The notes under the pieces were generated by a model. The model was not told the origin of the DNA, made no database searches, and saw only the letters and a program-made list of their open reading frames with translations. This document shows positions 27,959 to 36,923 of a stretch of DNA of 64,000 nt, piece by piece. The stretch is taken from the NCBI GenBank assembly GCA_017861365.1, contig JAGFXR010000007.1, positions 30,664 to 94,663 of the forward strand, in the 5' to 3' direction. A program made the translations under genes and the position numbers. This DNA comes from Oscillospiraceae bacterium. Lineage in GTDB: Bacteria; Bacillota; Clostridia; Oscillospirales; Oscillospiraceae. The stretch's first letter is position 1. Every line of letters begins with the position of its first letter.

Positions 27959-29107
27959 TTAATTTCCGGAGAACAGAGAATACATGAAATTCTTGAAAAT
28001 TCCGGGGATGGTCAGCCGGTTGACAGCAGTGGCCGCCACGATGGGAATGGTCTGGCGAACCTCGCCGTCCACCGATACCGTGACCTCGCCCAGTACCTGT
28101 CCCTCGGCCACCGGAGCCGTTACTGTGTCGCTCAGGGTTACGTCGGTGGTGATGGAGTTTTTCTGGGATTTGTCAACCAGAAGCTTGGAGCTTGCCTGAA
28201 GCACGGGCTGAACTGTGGAGGATTCGCCCAGCGTCACGTCCACGGGGGCCAGCGCTTCGCTGGGGAAAATGTCCACCAGCTCGTAGTTGGCAAAGCCGAA
28301 ATCCAGCAGTGACTTTGCGGTTTCGAACCGCTGGGAGGAGGTGGGAGCCTTGAGAATAACCGCAATCAGCTCCATGCCGTCGCGTTCGGCGGTGGCGGAC
28401 AGGCAGTAGAGCGCGCTGTCGGTGGAGCCGGTTTTCAGACCCGTGGCGCCCTGATAGAAGCGAATCAGCTTGTTGGTGTTGGCAAGCTGAAAGGCACCGT
28501 CGCGCAGGGAATCCATCCAGATGGTGGAGTAGTTGCGGATAGCGGGATGATTTAAAATTAATTCCCTGGACATAATGGCAATGTCGCGGGCGGTGGTCAC
28601 ATGCCCCGCGGCGGGCAGGCCGGTGCAGTTTTTGAAGGTGGTGTTCACCATGCCCAGCTCCTGTGCCCGCTGGTTCATCATGGAGACAAAGCCCTCCTCG
28701 CTGCCCGCGATAAACTCCGCCATGGCCACGCAGGCGTCGTTGCCCGAGGAGACTACAATGGCTTTAAGCATGTCGTTGACCGACATCTGCTCATTCTCCT
28801 CCAGAAAGACCTGGGAACCGCCCATACTGGCGGCGTGGGCGGAGACGGTCACCATATCGTCCAGAGTGAAGCGACCGCTGTCAAGAGCCTCGAAAATCAG
28901 AAGCAGGGTCATGACCTTGGTGACACTGGCTGGCTCCAGCTGGGTGTCGGCGTTCTCCTCATAGAGCACCGTGCCGGTTTCCTTTTCCATCAGGATGCAG
29001 GCGCCGGCGTTTATGGTGGAGGGTGACCCGGTGACCGCGCCAGCGGAGGAAATCAGGCTGGGTACCAGAAGTGAAACGGCGAGCAACGCCGTAATGATTT
29101 TTTTCAT
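27959..29107 (-). CDS. dacA: D-alanyl-D-alanine carboxypeptidase, PBP5/DacA type
   Basis: A secreted low-molecular-weight penicillin-binding protein. Residues 1-25 are a signal peptide (MKKIITALLAVSLLVPSL then AGA). Active-site motifs are SVTK, SGN and KTG in order. A C-terminal beta-rich domain follows, as in DacA-type enzymes. It trims the terminal D-Ala of peptidoglycan stem peptides outside the cell. The ATG at 29107 is chosen because the signal peptide begins there; AAAGGA lies upstream. Confidence 0.95.
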   Translation of the reverse strand: MKKIITALLAVSLLVPSLISSAGAVTGSPSTINAGACILMEKETGTVLYEENADTQLEPASVTKVMTLLLIFEALDSGRFTLDDMVTVSAHAASMGGSQVFLEENEQMSVNDMLKAIVVSSGNDACVAMAEFIAGSEEGFVSMMNQRAQELGMVNTTFKNCTGLPAAGHVTTARDIAIMSRELILNHPAIRNYSTIWMDSLRDGAFQLANTNKLIRFYQGATGLKTGSTDSALYCLSATAERDGMELIAVILKAPTSSQRFETAKSLLDFGFANYELVDIFPSEALAPVDVTLGESSTVQPVLQASSKLLVDKSQKNSITTDVTLSDTVTAPVAEGQVLGEVTVSVDGEVRQTIPIVAATAVNRLTIPGIFKNFMYSLFSGN

Positions 29108-29284
29108 GTGCTTCAAAATCCTTTCCGCCGCCAAGCGGAGGCAGCGTGTTCAAGCGTGTTTTGATACTTACCGCTGTCATAAAGGATATGGAAGCTGTGA
29201 AATTTTATTCAATTGCTTGGCGTTTGTGAAAAATTTTGCAACAAACGGGAGCTGACATGCTGCCGTAAGGCCGCCGTGCCGCGG

Positions 29285-30685
29285 TTAAAAATCCGCGCTG
29301 CCCACCGTGCGGGGATGAGGCAGTACGTCGCGGATGTTGGAAACGCCGGTGAGGTACATGACCATGCGCTCAAAGCCCAGGCCGAAGCCGGCGTGCCTGC
29401 AGCTGCCGTAGCGCCGCAGGTCAAGATACCACCAGTAATCGGCGGGATTGAGCCCCAGCTCGTCCATGCGGCGCTCCAGCACATCCAGCCGCTCCTCACG
29501 CTGGCTGCCGCCGATGATCTCACCGATTCCTGGCACCAGACAGTCGGCTGCCGCCACCGTTTTTCCATCGTCGTTTAAGCGCATATAGAAGGCCTTGATG
29601 TCTTTGGGATAATCGGTTACAAAAACAGGCCGTTTGAAATGCTGCTCCGTGAGATAGCGCTCGTGCTCGGTCTGGAGGTCGCAGCCCCAGGTGACCGGAT
29701 ATTCAAAGGTCACGGGCGCGGCGCGCAAAATTTCCACCGCCTCGGTATAGGTGACCCGCCCGAACGGGGAATTGGCCACACCCTCCAGCCGCTCGATCAG
29801 GCCAGAATCCACAAAGGAGTTAAAAAACGCCATCTCGTCGGGACAGGCATCCATCACGCGCCGGATCACGGAGCGGATCATATCCTCTGCCAGCGCCATA
29901 TCGTCATTCAGGTCGGCAAAGGCAATTTCCGGCTCAATCATCCAGAACTCGGCGGCGTGGCGCTGGGTATTGGAGTTTTCCGCGCGGAAGGTGGGACCGA
30001 AGGTATAGACGTTTCCAAACGCCATGGCGAAGGACTCTGCGTTTAGCTGACCGGAAACCGTCAGATTGGCGCTTTTTCCAAAAAAGTCCCGGGTGTAATC
30101 GACTTTGCCTTCACTGGTCCTGGGGGGCTGCTCCGGATTCAGGGTTGTGACCCGGAACATTTCTCCCGCTCCCTCGCAGTCCGAGGCAGTAATGATGGGA
30201 GTGTGAAGATAAACGAAGCCCCGCTCCTGAAAAAAACAGTGAAGGGCGTGAGCTGCCGCGGAGCGCACTCGAAAAACCGCGGAGAACAGGTTGGTGCGGG
30301 GGCGCAGATGGGCGATGGTGCGCAGGTATTCCACGGAATGCCGCTTTTTTTGCAGGGGGTATTCGGACGAGGAGGAGCCCTCCACCGCCACAGATTCCGC
30401 CTTCAGCTCCAGAGGCTGCTTTGCTTCCGGGGTCAGCGCAACCGTTCCATGGATCACCAGAGCCGCGCCCACGTTCTGCCTGGCTATTTCCCTGAAATTG
30501 TTAAGGCTGCTGTCAAAGACTACCTGGAGAGTTCGGAAGCAGGAGCCGTCGCTCAGCTCGATAAAGCCAAAGGTTTTCATATCACGAATGGTTCTTACCC
30601 AACCGCAGACGGTGATGGAACGACCCGACAGGTCATCCCCGTCCGCGAATACCTGGGCTATGGTTGTGCGTGTCACTTCAATCAT
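29285..30685 (-). CDS. asnS: Asparaginyl-tRNA synthetase
   Basis: A class IIb synthetase of about 466 residues. The N-terminal OB fold ([22 protein letters not shown]) is followed by the catalytic core, with motif 2 near [11 protein letters not shown] and motif 3 [13 protein letters not shown]. It charges tRNA-Asn. The ATG at 30685 is preferred over a GTG one codon before. No T-box was found upstream; the gene is probably co-transcribed with the NYN gene. Confidence 0.96.
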   Translation of the reverse strand: MIEVTRTTIAQVFADGDDLSGRSITVCGWVRTIRDMKTFGFIELSDGSCFRTLQVVFDSSLNNFREIARQNVGAALVIHGTVALTPEAKQPLELKAESVAVEGSSSSEYPLQKKRHSVEYLRTIAHLRPRTNLFSAVFRVRSAAAHALHCFFQERGFVYLHTPIITASDCEGAGEMFRVTTLNPEQPPRTSEGKVDYTRDFFGKSANLTVSGQLNAESFAMAFGNVYTFGPTFRAENSNTQRHAAEFWMIEPEIAFADLNDDMALAEDMIRSVIRRVMDACPDEMAFFNSFVDSGLIERLEGVANSPFGRVTYTEAVEILRAAPVTFEYPVTWGCDLQTEHERYLTEQHFKRPVFVTDYPKDIKAFYMRLNDDGKTVAAADCLVPGIGEIIGGSQREERLDVLERRMDELGLNPADYWWYLDLRRYGSCRHAGFGLGFERMVMYLTGVSNIRDVLPHPRTVGSADF

Positions 30686-30735
30686 CACTCGCTTTTTTGT
30701 ATCATGGAACCGCCCGTCGCGCGGTCAGTGGCCCA

Positions 30736-31554
30736 TTATTTTTGAGTATCCCGGACATAGAGCTGAACGCTGGACTTGCTGTCCAGCCGTTCGTCGATTT
30801 CAAACCGGTCCAGCGAACGGATCAGCTTGGAGAGCTTGGAGAAGCCGAAATTCCGGGGATCAAAATCCGGCTGCTTTTTCACCAGCAGATTGCCCAGCGG
30901 AGCCATGTTGGCAAAGCCGTCCTCCGAGGCCAGGTTCTCCACCGACTCCACAATGAGGTCGGTCACCTGGGACGGAAGGCGAAATTCGCTCTGGCTGGAC
31001 TCATTGGACAGAAGAAGATCCGGTTCCTGCTCCTCCTCGGCGATTTTCCTGCGGGGCTGTTTCTTCTGCTCCTGCTTGGGCAGTTCTTTTGTACGCGCGG
31101 CTTCGCTGGCGGCGCGGATGACCTCAATATAGCTGAACTTATCACAGGCGGCGATAAAGGGCTGGGGTGTTTTTCGCTCGCCCAGACCGAACACCTTTTT
31201 GCCCGCCTCCCGCAGTCTGGTGGCGAGCCGGGTAAAGTCGCTGTCACTGGAGACCAGGACAAAGCCCTCGCAGTTGCCGGCGTAAAGGATGTCCATGGCG
31301 TCGATGATCATGGCGGAATCCGTGGCGTTTTTTCCGGTGGTGTAGCTGTATTGCTGAACGGGGGCAATGGCGTGCTCCAGCAGCAGCGTCTTCCACGAGC
31401 CCATGTTGGGCGCGGTCCAGTCGCCGTAAATGCGCTTGATGGTGGGTGTTCCATACACCGTTACCTCGGACATAATATCTTTCAGCGCGGTGCGGGGAGC
31501 ATTGTCCGCATCAATTAGAATTGCCAGACGAAGGTCCGCAAATTCATTTGCCAT
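30736..31554 (-). CDS. NYN-domain protein with C-terminal OST-HTH (LOTUS) domain
   Basis: Residues 8-160 match the NYN/LabA PIN-like nuclease fold: AILIDADNAP and DSAMIIDAMDIL give acidic metal ligands, and SSDSDFTRLATRLRE is the family's most conserved segment. A charged linker follows. The C-terminal part (ESVENLASEDGFANMAPLGNLL) fits an OST-HTH/LOTUS RNA-binding domain. It probably cuts RNA; the target is unknown. It lies between asnS and a nucleotidyltransferase gene, 16 nt after the latter. Confidence 0.85.
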   Translation of the reverse strand: MANEFADLRLAILIDADNAPRTALKDIMSEVTVYGTPTIKRIYGDWTAPNMGSWKTLLLEHAIAPVQQYSYTTGKNATDSAMIIDAMDILYAGNCEGFVLVSSDSDFTRLATRLREAGKKVFGLGERKTPQPFIAACDKFSYIEVIRAASEAARTKELPKQEQKKQPRRKIAEEEQEPDLLLSNESSQSEFRLPSQVTDLIVESVENLASEDGFANMAPLGNLLVKKQPDFDPRNFGFSKLSKLIRSLDRFEIDERLDSKSSVQLYVRDTQK

Positions 31555-31569
31555 AAAAAAACCTCCTGA

Positions 31570-32322
31570 TTATTGATCTTCCGGTTCCGAAGAAAGCTCA
31601 TGTTCCACCTGAAGCAGCTGGGCGGGGGTATTGACCCCGAGCATTTCCCTTGGTGTGCAGACGGCGCATACGCCGATCCGTCCGCCGTGGGCGAGCAGAT
31701 AGGCCGGCACGTCGGTCAGGTAGTATTCTCCCTGGGCGTTATCCGGGCGGAGGCTGCCCAGCGCCTCCAGCAGTCGGTCGGCCTGAAACACATAAACTCC
31801 CGCGTTTAACTCCCGCACCGTCTTTTCCTCCGGGGTGCAGTCCTTTTCCTCCACAATGCGAAGAAAGCCTCTGTCAGCATCCCGGATGACGCGGCCGTAA
31901 GGCAGCTCCTCTTCTGAAAAGCCGGAGAGGATGGTGCAGTCGTTCCGCTGAGAGCGGTGCGTTTCCACCAGGGCGCGATAGGTTTCCATCCGCATCAGCG
32001 GCATGTCGCCGCAGCACACCAGCACGTCCCCATGGAACGATGAAAGCGCTTCGGATGCACACTGCACCGCGTGTCCCGTTCCGAGCTGCTCCAATTGCTC
32101 CGCCGCCGGATAGTCGGGATAGGCGGCCAGTATCTCCTCCCTGCGGTAGCCCACTACCAGGATGATATCCTCCCTGGGGATGAAATTCAGCGCATCCAGA
32201 ACGTAATGAAGCAGCGGGTGACCCGCTGCCTGCCGCATGACCTTGGGAAGGGTGACTCCCTCCGTTTGAAGCCTGGTACCCTTGCCGGCGGCGAGGACGA
32301 TGGCCTTGACTGTGTGATTCAA
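31570..32322 (-). CDS. GlmU-like nucleotidyltransferase, N-terminal domain only
   Basis: The protein has the sugar-nucleotidyltransferase signature AIVLAAGKGTRL, then LPKVMRQAAGHPLL, the QLGTGHAV loop, GDMPL metal-binding motif and ELNAGVYVF. These are the uridylyltransferase motifs of GlmU. It stops at about 250 residues, so the left-handed beta-helix acetyltransferase domain is missing. It may make UDP-GlcNAc with a separate acetyltransferase or use another sugar phosphate. A TTG at 32322 follows GGGG by eight nt and fits the fold start. Confidence 0.82.
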   Translation of the reverse strand: MNHTVKAIVLAAGKGTRLQTEGVTLPKVMRQAAGHPLLHYVLDALNFIPREDIILVVGYRREEILAAYPDYPAAEQLEQLGTGHAVQCASEALSSFHGDVLVCCGDMPLMRMETYRALVETHRSQRNDCTILSGFSEEELPYGRVIRDADRGFLRIVEEKDCTPEEKTVRELNAGVYVFQADRLLEALGSLRPDNAQGEYYLTDVPAYLLAHGGRIGVCAVCTPREMLGVNTPAQLLQVEHELSSEPEDQ

Positions 32323-32526
32323 ATGATTGCGCCCCTTTTTCAATCGGTATGCTTCATTATACCATAATTAAGCTGAGTTTGAAACCAAAGATTTCTTTTC
32401 CTGCATCATTTTTATGTGTGTAATGATGTAACAAACTCACGCAATCACCTGAGTGATCCCGTGAGCCTGTGGGCCAATGATGCTCAGAACCGTTGGCATT
32501 GATTTTACTGGAATTCTCACCGTCTG

Positions 32527-33714
32527 TCAGAATGCGGTTTCCCGGACGGGACGGACGGTATAGGTATCGGAGGAGAGATGATTGAGCGCTCTGGCGGTGA
32601 CAATGGCGGCATCGGAAGAAATCGAAAAGGTCAGCCGGATCTGAGAGGCCGAGGCGCTGATGGAAGAGAGCCTCAACGTGCTGTTCACGGTGATGGAGTT
32701 CTTCCAGCACAGCCAGCCGGCATCTTCCAGAGCCGTGCCGGCCGCGTTGCTGATTCCGTCCGCCAGCAGGAAATGGGTTTGAAGCATGGAGATGCCGCGC
32801 AGGAGGGTATTGCCGCTCTCTAAGGTGCTCAAAAGGGTGTCGGCATCGGTGTCCGCCGTCCCAGTGACGAGAAATCCGATTTGGTTTCCTGTGCCGATGA
32901 TGGCGCGGATCTGGTCGTCATAGAGGCTAAGATCCTCGGGCCGGACAAAAAAGACGGCGGAGAGGCCGCGCCGGCTGAGCATGGTGAGCAGGTCATCCAG
33001 ACCGGTGTCGTCCTCCAGCAGGAACGCGAGATAGACGGGAATCGTCTCTTTGGCGGTGTCTGAGTCGGTGTCTTCGGAAGGAGGCGGCGTGACAGGGGAA
33101 CTGGGAGAGGTGTCCGTACCAGTGCTGGTGCCGGAGTTTTGGGAATCACTGGCGGCCTGCTTGCGCCGCACATAGTCATTCAGGTAGATCTGAAAGATAC
33201 CGCTGGCCGAGCTGGCAAACTGATCGTCGCTGAGTACCGCCTGGCTGTTGGTGACGCGCACGACGCTTCCGTACTCCGTGTAAGAGGTGGCACATTGGAA
33301 CCCGAAAAACGCCGCCACGCTGGTGACCGGAACATAGATGCCGCTGTTTCTGGTGATGGCGTGGAAAGAATAGGCGGCTCCCTGCCGGTCCGTCACGGAA
33401 CCGGTATTCAGGTTAAAATTGAGCAGCAGGTCCCGGGTATATATCACCAAAATGTTCTGGCTTTGGTTATAAATACAATAACTGCCCAGATCCACCCCCG
33501 TGGAGGTGGAGTCAAAGAGCCGGTAAGGGACGTAAATCAGGCTGTTCTGAATGATTGGTATGGTGTCGTCATTAAGCTCCGAGGGGTAAATTTTCTCATT
33601 GACCGCCATGAAATAGAGATTGGAGGCGGCAAGGGCTGGATATTGAGGGAGAACGGTGCAGGCCAGCAGGGCGATGCAAAGCAGAACAGAATAAAAACGT
33701 CTTTTCACTCCCAT
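32527..33714 (-). CDS. Secreted stalk-domain protein with a deacetylase-like C-terminal region
   Basis: A signal peptide covers the first 30 residues (RRFYSVLLCIALLACTVL, cleavage near ALAA). Residues 35-170 resemble the copper-amine-oxidase N-terminal (stalk) domain, with paired IYVPYR and IYVPVTSVAAFFGF motifs. A Ser/Thr/Pro-rich linker follows. The C-terminal region (AFLLEDDTGLDDLLTML, then SAVFFVRPEDL and IGTGNQIGF) recalls a NodB polysaccharide-deacetylase barrel, but the usual HTxxH metal motif is not seen. It may be a non-catalytic wall binder. The ATG at 33714 follows a G-run at short distance; a GTG six nt later is possible. Confidence 0.7.
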   Translation of the reverse strand: MGVKRRFYSVLLCIALLACTVLPQYPALAASNLYFMAVNEKIYPSELNDDTIPIIQNSLIYVPYRLFDSTSTGVDLGSYCIYNQSQNILVIYTRDLLLNFNLNTGSVTDRQGAAYSFHAITRNSGIYVPVTSVAAFFGFQCATSYTEYGSVVRVTNSQAVLSDDQFASSASGIFQIYLNDYVRRKQAASDSQNSGTSTGTDTSPSSPVTPPPSEDTDSDTAKETIPVYLAFLLEDDTGLDDLLTMLSRRGLSAVFFVRPEDLSLYDDQIRAIIGTGNQIGFLVTGTADTDADTLLSTLESGNTLLRGISMLQTHFLLADGISNAAGTALEDAGWLCWKNSITVNSTLRLSSISASASQIRLTFSISSDAAIVTARALNHLSSDTYTVRPVRETAF

Positions 33715-33764
33715 GACCCCCCAATACGACGTGTTGATTGTTGAGGATAATTGTATCACATCCC

Positions 33765-33793
33765 TTGGAGACAGTAAAGGAATGTGGTACAAT
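33765..33793 (+). promoter_or_regulatory. Promoter of the malic enzyme gene
   Basis: TTGGAG (33765-33770) and TACAAT (33788-33793) are 17 nt apart, and transcription would start about 40 nt before the ATG. Confidence 0.75.
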
Positions 33794-33839
33794 ATTCAAG
33801 ACACAAAATTCGGTAAAGCAAGAAACGAGGAAAAGAATA

Positions 33840-35009
33840 ATGGATTATATGGTGGAATCTCTGAGGCTGCACGAGCAATGGAGAGGAAAGCTGGAGACGG
33901 TTCCCAAAATGGCGGTGGACAGCAAGGACGCGCTGTCTCTGGCGTATACCCCCGGGGTTGCCGCGCCCTGCCTGGAAATTCAAAAGGATCCCGCCAAAAG
34001 CTATGAGCTCACCGGCCGCTGGAATACCGTCGCCGTGGTGACCGACGGCAGCGCCGTGCTGGGACTGGGCGATATCGGGCCGGAGGCGGGGATGCCCGTC
34101 ATGGAGGGCAAATGTGTCCTGTTCAAGGCGTTCGGCGGCGTGGATGCGGTTCCGCTTTGCGTGCGTACCCAAAGTGTGGATGAAATTGTCCGCACCGTGG
34201 AGCTGCTGCAGGGCTCCTTCGGAGGCATTAATCTGGAAGATATCGCGGCGCCCCGCTGCTTTGAGATTGAGCGCAGGCTGAAGCAGGTCTGCGACATTCC
34301 CATTTTCCATGACGATCAGCACGGCACCGCCATTATTGTGGCGGCGGCGCTGACCAACGCCCTTCGGCTGGTGGGAAAGCGGATGGAGGATGTCACCGCC
34401 GTATTCTCCGGCGCGGGGGCCGCGGGCACAGCTATTTTCCATCTTCTGAAGGCCATGGGACTAAAGGACGCGGTCATCTGTGACCGGAAGGGAGCCATAT
34501 CTCGGTCGCGCACGGACTTGAACCCGGAAAAGCGGGCGCTTGCGGAGCACTCCAATCTGGAGAACAAAAGCGGGAGTCTTGCCGAGGTGATCCGGGGAGC
34601 CGACGTGTTCATTGGCGTTTCCGCCCCCGGGTCTGTTACCAGGGATATGGTGCGCTCCATGGGAAAGGACCCTATTTTATTCCCGATGGCGAACCCTGTT
34701 CCCGAGATTATGCCTGATGAGGCGAAAGCGGCCGGAGCGGCCGTGGTGGGAACGGGACGGAGCGATTTTCCCAACCAGATCAACAACGTGCTTGCCTTTC
34801 CGGGGGTGTTTCGCGGCGCGTTTGATGTCCGGGCGTCCGATATCAACGAGGAGATGAAGCTGGCCGCCGCAAAGGCCCTGGCCGACTTAGTGGGAAATCA
34901 GCTCTCCGCCGACTATATTGTCCCCGCGGCCTTTGACCAGCGGGTGTGTCCCGCCGTGGCCGCCGCCGTGGCTCAGGCCGCCCGCGACACCGGCGCCGCG
35001 CGGATTTAA
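33840..35009 (+). CDS. NAD(P)-dependent malic enzyme
   Basis: A short bacterial malic enzyme of 389 residues, without the C-terminal phosphotransacetylase domain seen in Proteobacteria. The start region has YTPGVAAPCLEIQKD, the metal/malate part is HDDQHGTAI and the dinucleotide fold is FSGAGAAGTAI. It converts malate to pyruvate and CO2, making NAD(P)H. The ATG at 33840 has GAGG nine nt upstream. It is divergent from the secreted stalk protein. Confidence 0.95.
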   Translation: MDYMVESLRLHEQWRGKLETVPKMAVDSKDALSLAYTPGVAAPCLEIQKDPAKSYELTGRWNTVAVVTDGSAVLGLGDIGPEAGMPVMEGKCVLFKAFGGVDAVPLCVRTQSVDEIVRTVELLQGSFGGINLEDIAAPRCFEIERRLKQVCDIPIFHDDQHGTAIIVAAALTNALRLVGKRMEDVTAVFSGAGAAGTAIFHLLKAMGLKDAVICDRKGAISRSRTDLNPEKRALAEHSNLENKSGSLAEVIRGADVFIGVSAPGSVTRDMVRSMGKDPILFPMANPVPEIMPDEAKAAGAAVVGTGRSDFPNQINNVLAFPGVFRGAFDVRASDINEEMKLAAAKALADLVGNQLSADYIVPAAFDQRVCPAVAAAVAQAARDTGAARI

Positions 35010-35134
35010 TGGGATTTTAACAAAGCATAAAGGACGTTTGAGCCTCCGCGTGGTTATACTGTGCATACAACAACGGTTCGGCTTGACCCGCCTTGGTGTG
35101 GAATTGCCCGAACAGGAGGAAAGGAGTATGACCC

Positions 35135-35704
35135 ATGGGGGAATTCACCCAGCAGCAGGCCGAGACCTTGAGCCGGAGGGCCGGGGTTACACCGGAGGAG
35201 GCGCGCAAGGCGCTGGAGCACAGTCAGGGGGATATGCTTGATGCGTTTTTATGGCTGGAGTCGCAGGGGAAAACCTCCCGCGCGGACGGAGGATTCTATT
35301 CCACCCGTGCCGCGAAGGGCACGGCGGCCAGTCCGATGGCGATTCCCTTCGATCAGCGCCAATGGCGCGGCGGACAGCGGGATTGGAAGCGGCTCCTGAG
35401 GGAAATTGGCAAAGCGGCGCTGGGGATTCTGCGCCACAGCACGCAGAATCATCTTCAGATATGGCGCAAGGGAGAGATGATGAGCTCTGTTCCCGTGCTG
35501 TTCCTCATTCTGCTGTTTATTATCGCTTATTACGTCATGATTCCTGCTGCCATTCTGGGACTGTTCCTGGGCTGCCGTTACCGGTTCTCCGGCCCCGATC
35601 TCGAGGGGGAGCAGATCAACAGCGTGATGGAGCAGATGTCTGACGCGGTGCGCCACACCGTGGATCAGGTCAAAAGTGAATTTGAGAAAAACCGAGACAA
35701 GTAA
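35135..35704 (+). CDS. DUF4342-type UBA-like membrane protein
   Basis: Residues 5-45 form a UBA/NAC-like helical bundle (AGVTPEEARKALEHSQGDMLDAFLWLE), the pattern of DUF4342. A basic linker leads to one long membrane stretch (about residues 116-145: SSVPVLFLILLFIIAYYVMI). The tail is charged and helical. Function is unknown; such proteins are often near response regulators in Clostridia. AGGAGGAAAGGAG lies before the start, and the response regulator follows by 17 nt. Confidence 0.75.
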   Translation: MGEFTQQQAETLSRRAGVTPEEARKALEHSQGDMLDAFLWLESQGKTSRADGGFYSTRAAKGTAASPMAIPFDQRQWRGGQRDWKRLLREIGKAALGILRHSTQNHLQIWRKGEMMSSVPVLFLILLFIIAYYVMIPAAILGLFLGCRYRFSGPDLEGEQINSVMEQMSDAVRHTVDQVKSEFEKNRDK

Positions 35705-35721
35705 CGGTCGGAGGGATTGCG

Positions 35722-36423
35722 ATGCCCGATAAAATACTGCTGGTGGAGGATGAAGAAAAGCTGGCCCGCATGGTGGAGCTGGAGCTGTGCTATGAGGGGT
35801 ACGAGGTGGATAAGGCCTTTGACGGCCGGGCAGGCCTGGAGCTTGCTTTGTCGGGAAATTATCACCTGGTTTTGCTGGACATCATGCTCCCCGCGCTCAA
35901 CGGCATGGAGGTGCTGCGCCGCCTGCGCAAGGAGAGCGAGGTTCCCGTCATCATGCTGACTGCCCGGGACAGCGTGATGGATAAGGTCTCCGGCCTGGAT
36001 TCCGGAGCCGACGACTACATCACAAAGCCTTTTGCCATTGAAGAGCTGCTGGCCCGGATTCGAAACGCGCTGCGCAACCATACGCCGCCGGAAGAGCCGG
36101 AGAACGGCACCCTCACTCTGGGACGGCTCTCCATGGACCCCGAGTGCCATGAGGTCAGGGTGGACAGTACGCCCGTTGAGCTGACCCGGCGGGAATTTGA
36201 CCTGCTGCGCTATCTGTTGGAAAACAAGGGCAAGGTCATCCCGCGGGAGGTGCTTCTGGATCAGGTATGGGGCTACAACTTTGTGGGAGAAACCAACGCG
36301 GTGGACGTCTACATCCGGTTTCTGCGCAGCAAGTTGGATGAAGAGTTTGGTATGAAGCTCATTCACACGGTCCGGGGCGTGGGCTATGTGATTAAGGAGG
36401 AAGAGCCATGCGGTCCCAAATAA
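35722..36423 (+). CDS. OmpR-family response regulator
   Basis: The receiver domain has Asp53 (LLDIMLP) as phospho-acceptor and Lys102 in TKPF. The C-terminal domain is a winged helix (LTRREFDLLRYLLENKGKVIPREVLL, VRGVGYV). It is 233 residues, fully intact. Its partner is the kinase at 36924, with a flavodoxin gene between them that overlaps its end by 16 nt. Targets are unknown. Confidence 0.93.
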   Translation: MPDKILLVEDEEKLARMVELELCYEGYEVDKAFDGRAGLELALSGNYHLVLLDIMLPALNGMEVLRRLRKESEVPVIMLTARDSVMDKVSGLDSGADDYITKPFAIEELLARIRNALRNHTPPEEPENGTLTLGRLSMDPECHEVRVDSTPVELTRREFDLLRYLLENKGKVIPREVLLDQVWGYNFVGETNAVDVYIRFLRSKLDEEFGMKLIHTVRGVGYVIKEEEPCGPK

Positions 36424-36902
36424 AAGCGATTGTTTACACTTCAAACACGGGCTTTACCGCGCGTTACGCCGCCCTGCTGGCCCAGGCGGCGCAGCTGCCC
36501 TGCTACGAGCTGAAGCACTCCCGAGAACTGCCTTCTGGTACGTCGGTTTTTTACATGGGCTGGCTGATGGCAGGTCAGATCAAAGGCCTTAAAAAAGCGA
36601 GGAAACGCTTTCATCTGGCGGGAGTCTGCGGTGTTGGGATGGGCAGTCCGGATGATAACCCGCCTGATGAGCTGCGCCAAAACAACCATTTGGACGAAAT
36701 CCCCGTGTTCTCGCTCCAGGGCGGCTATGCCCCCGCTCAAATCAAGGGAGTTTATCGGCTGATGATGTCCCTTGCGGCCAAGGTGATGTCAAAAAAGGCC
36801 GGGCAGCAGGGCGAGACGATGCGCAAGGCGCTTACCGATGGCATTGACTTTGTCAGCAGTCAGAATTTGGGGGATATTACCGGTTGGATGCAAAAGAACT
36901 GA
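36408..36902 (+). CDS. Flavodoxin-fold protein inside a two-component operon
   Basis: A 164-residue protein with the flavodoxin FMN-phosphate loop near its start (TSNTGFTARYA, a T-x-N-T-G-x-T form) and a YMGWL loop where a flavodoxin has its first isoalloxazine contact. The C-terminal part is helical and basic. It resembles the flavodoxin-like proteins related to protoporphyrinogen oxidase (HemG/DUF-type) rather than small electron carriers. AAGGAGG eight nt before the ATG sets the start, and the overlap with the response regulator points to coupled expression. Confidence 0.75.
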   Translation: MRSQIKAIVYTSNTGFTARYAALLAQAAQLPCYELKHSRELPSGTSVFYMGWLMAGQIKGLKKARKRFHLAGVCGVGMGSPDDNPPDELRQNNHLDEIPVFSLQGGYAPAQIKGVYRLMMSLAAKVMSKKAGQQGETMRKALTDGIDFVSSQNLGDITGWMQKN

Positions 36903-36923
36903 CACGGGGAAAGGAAACTTGCC

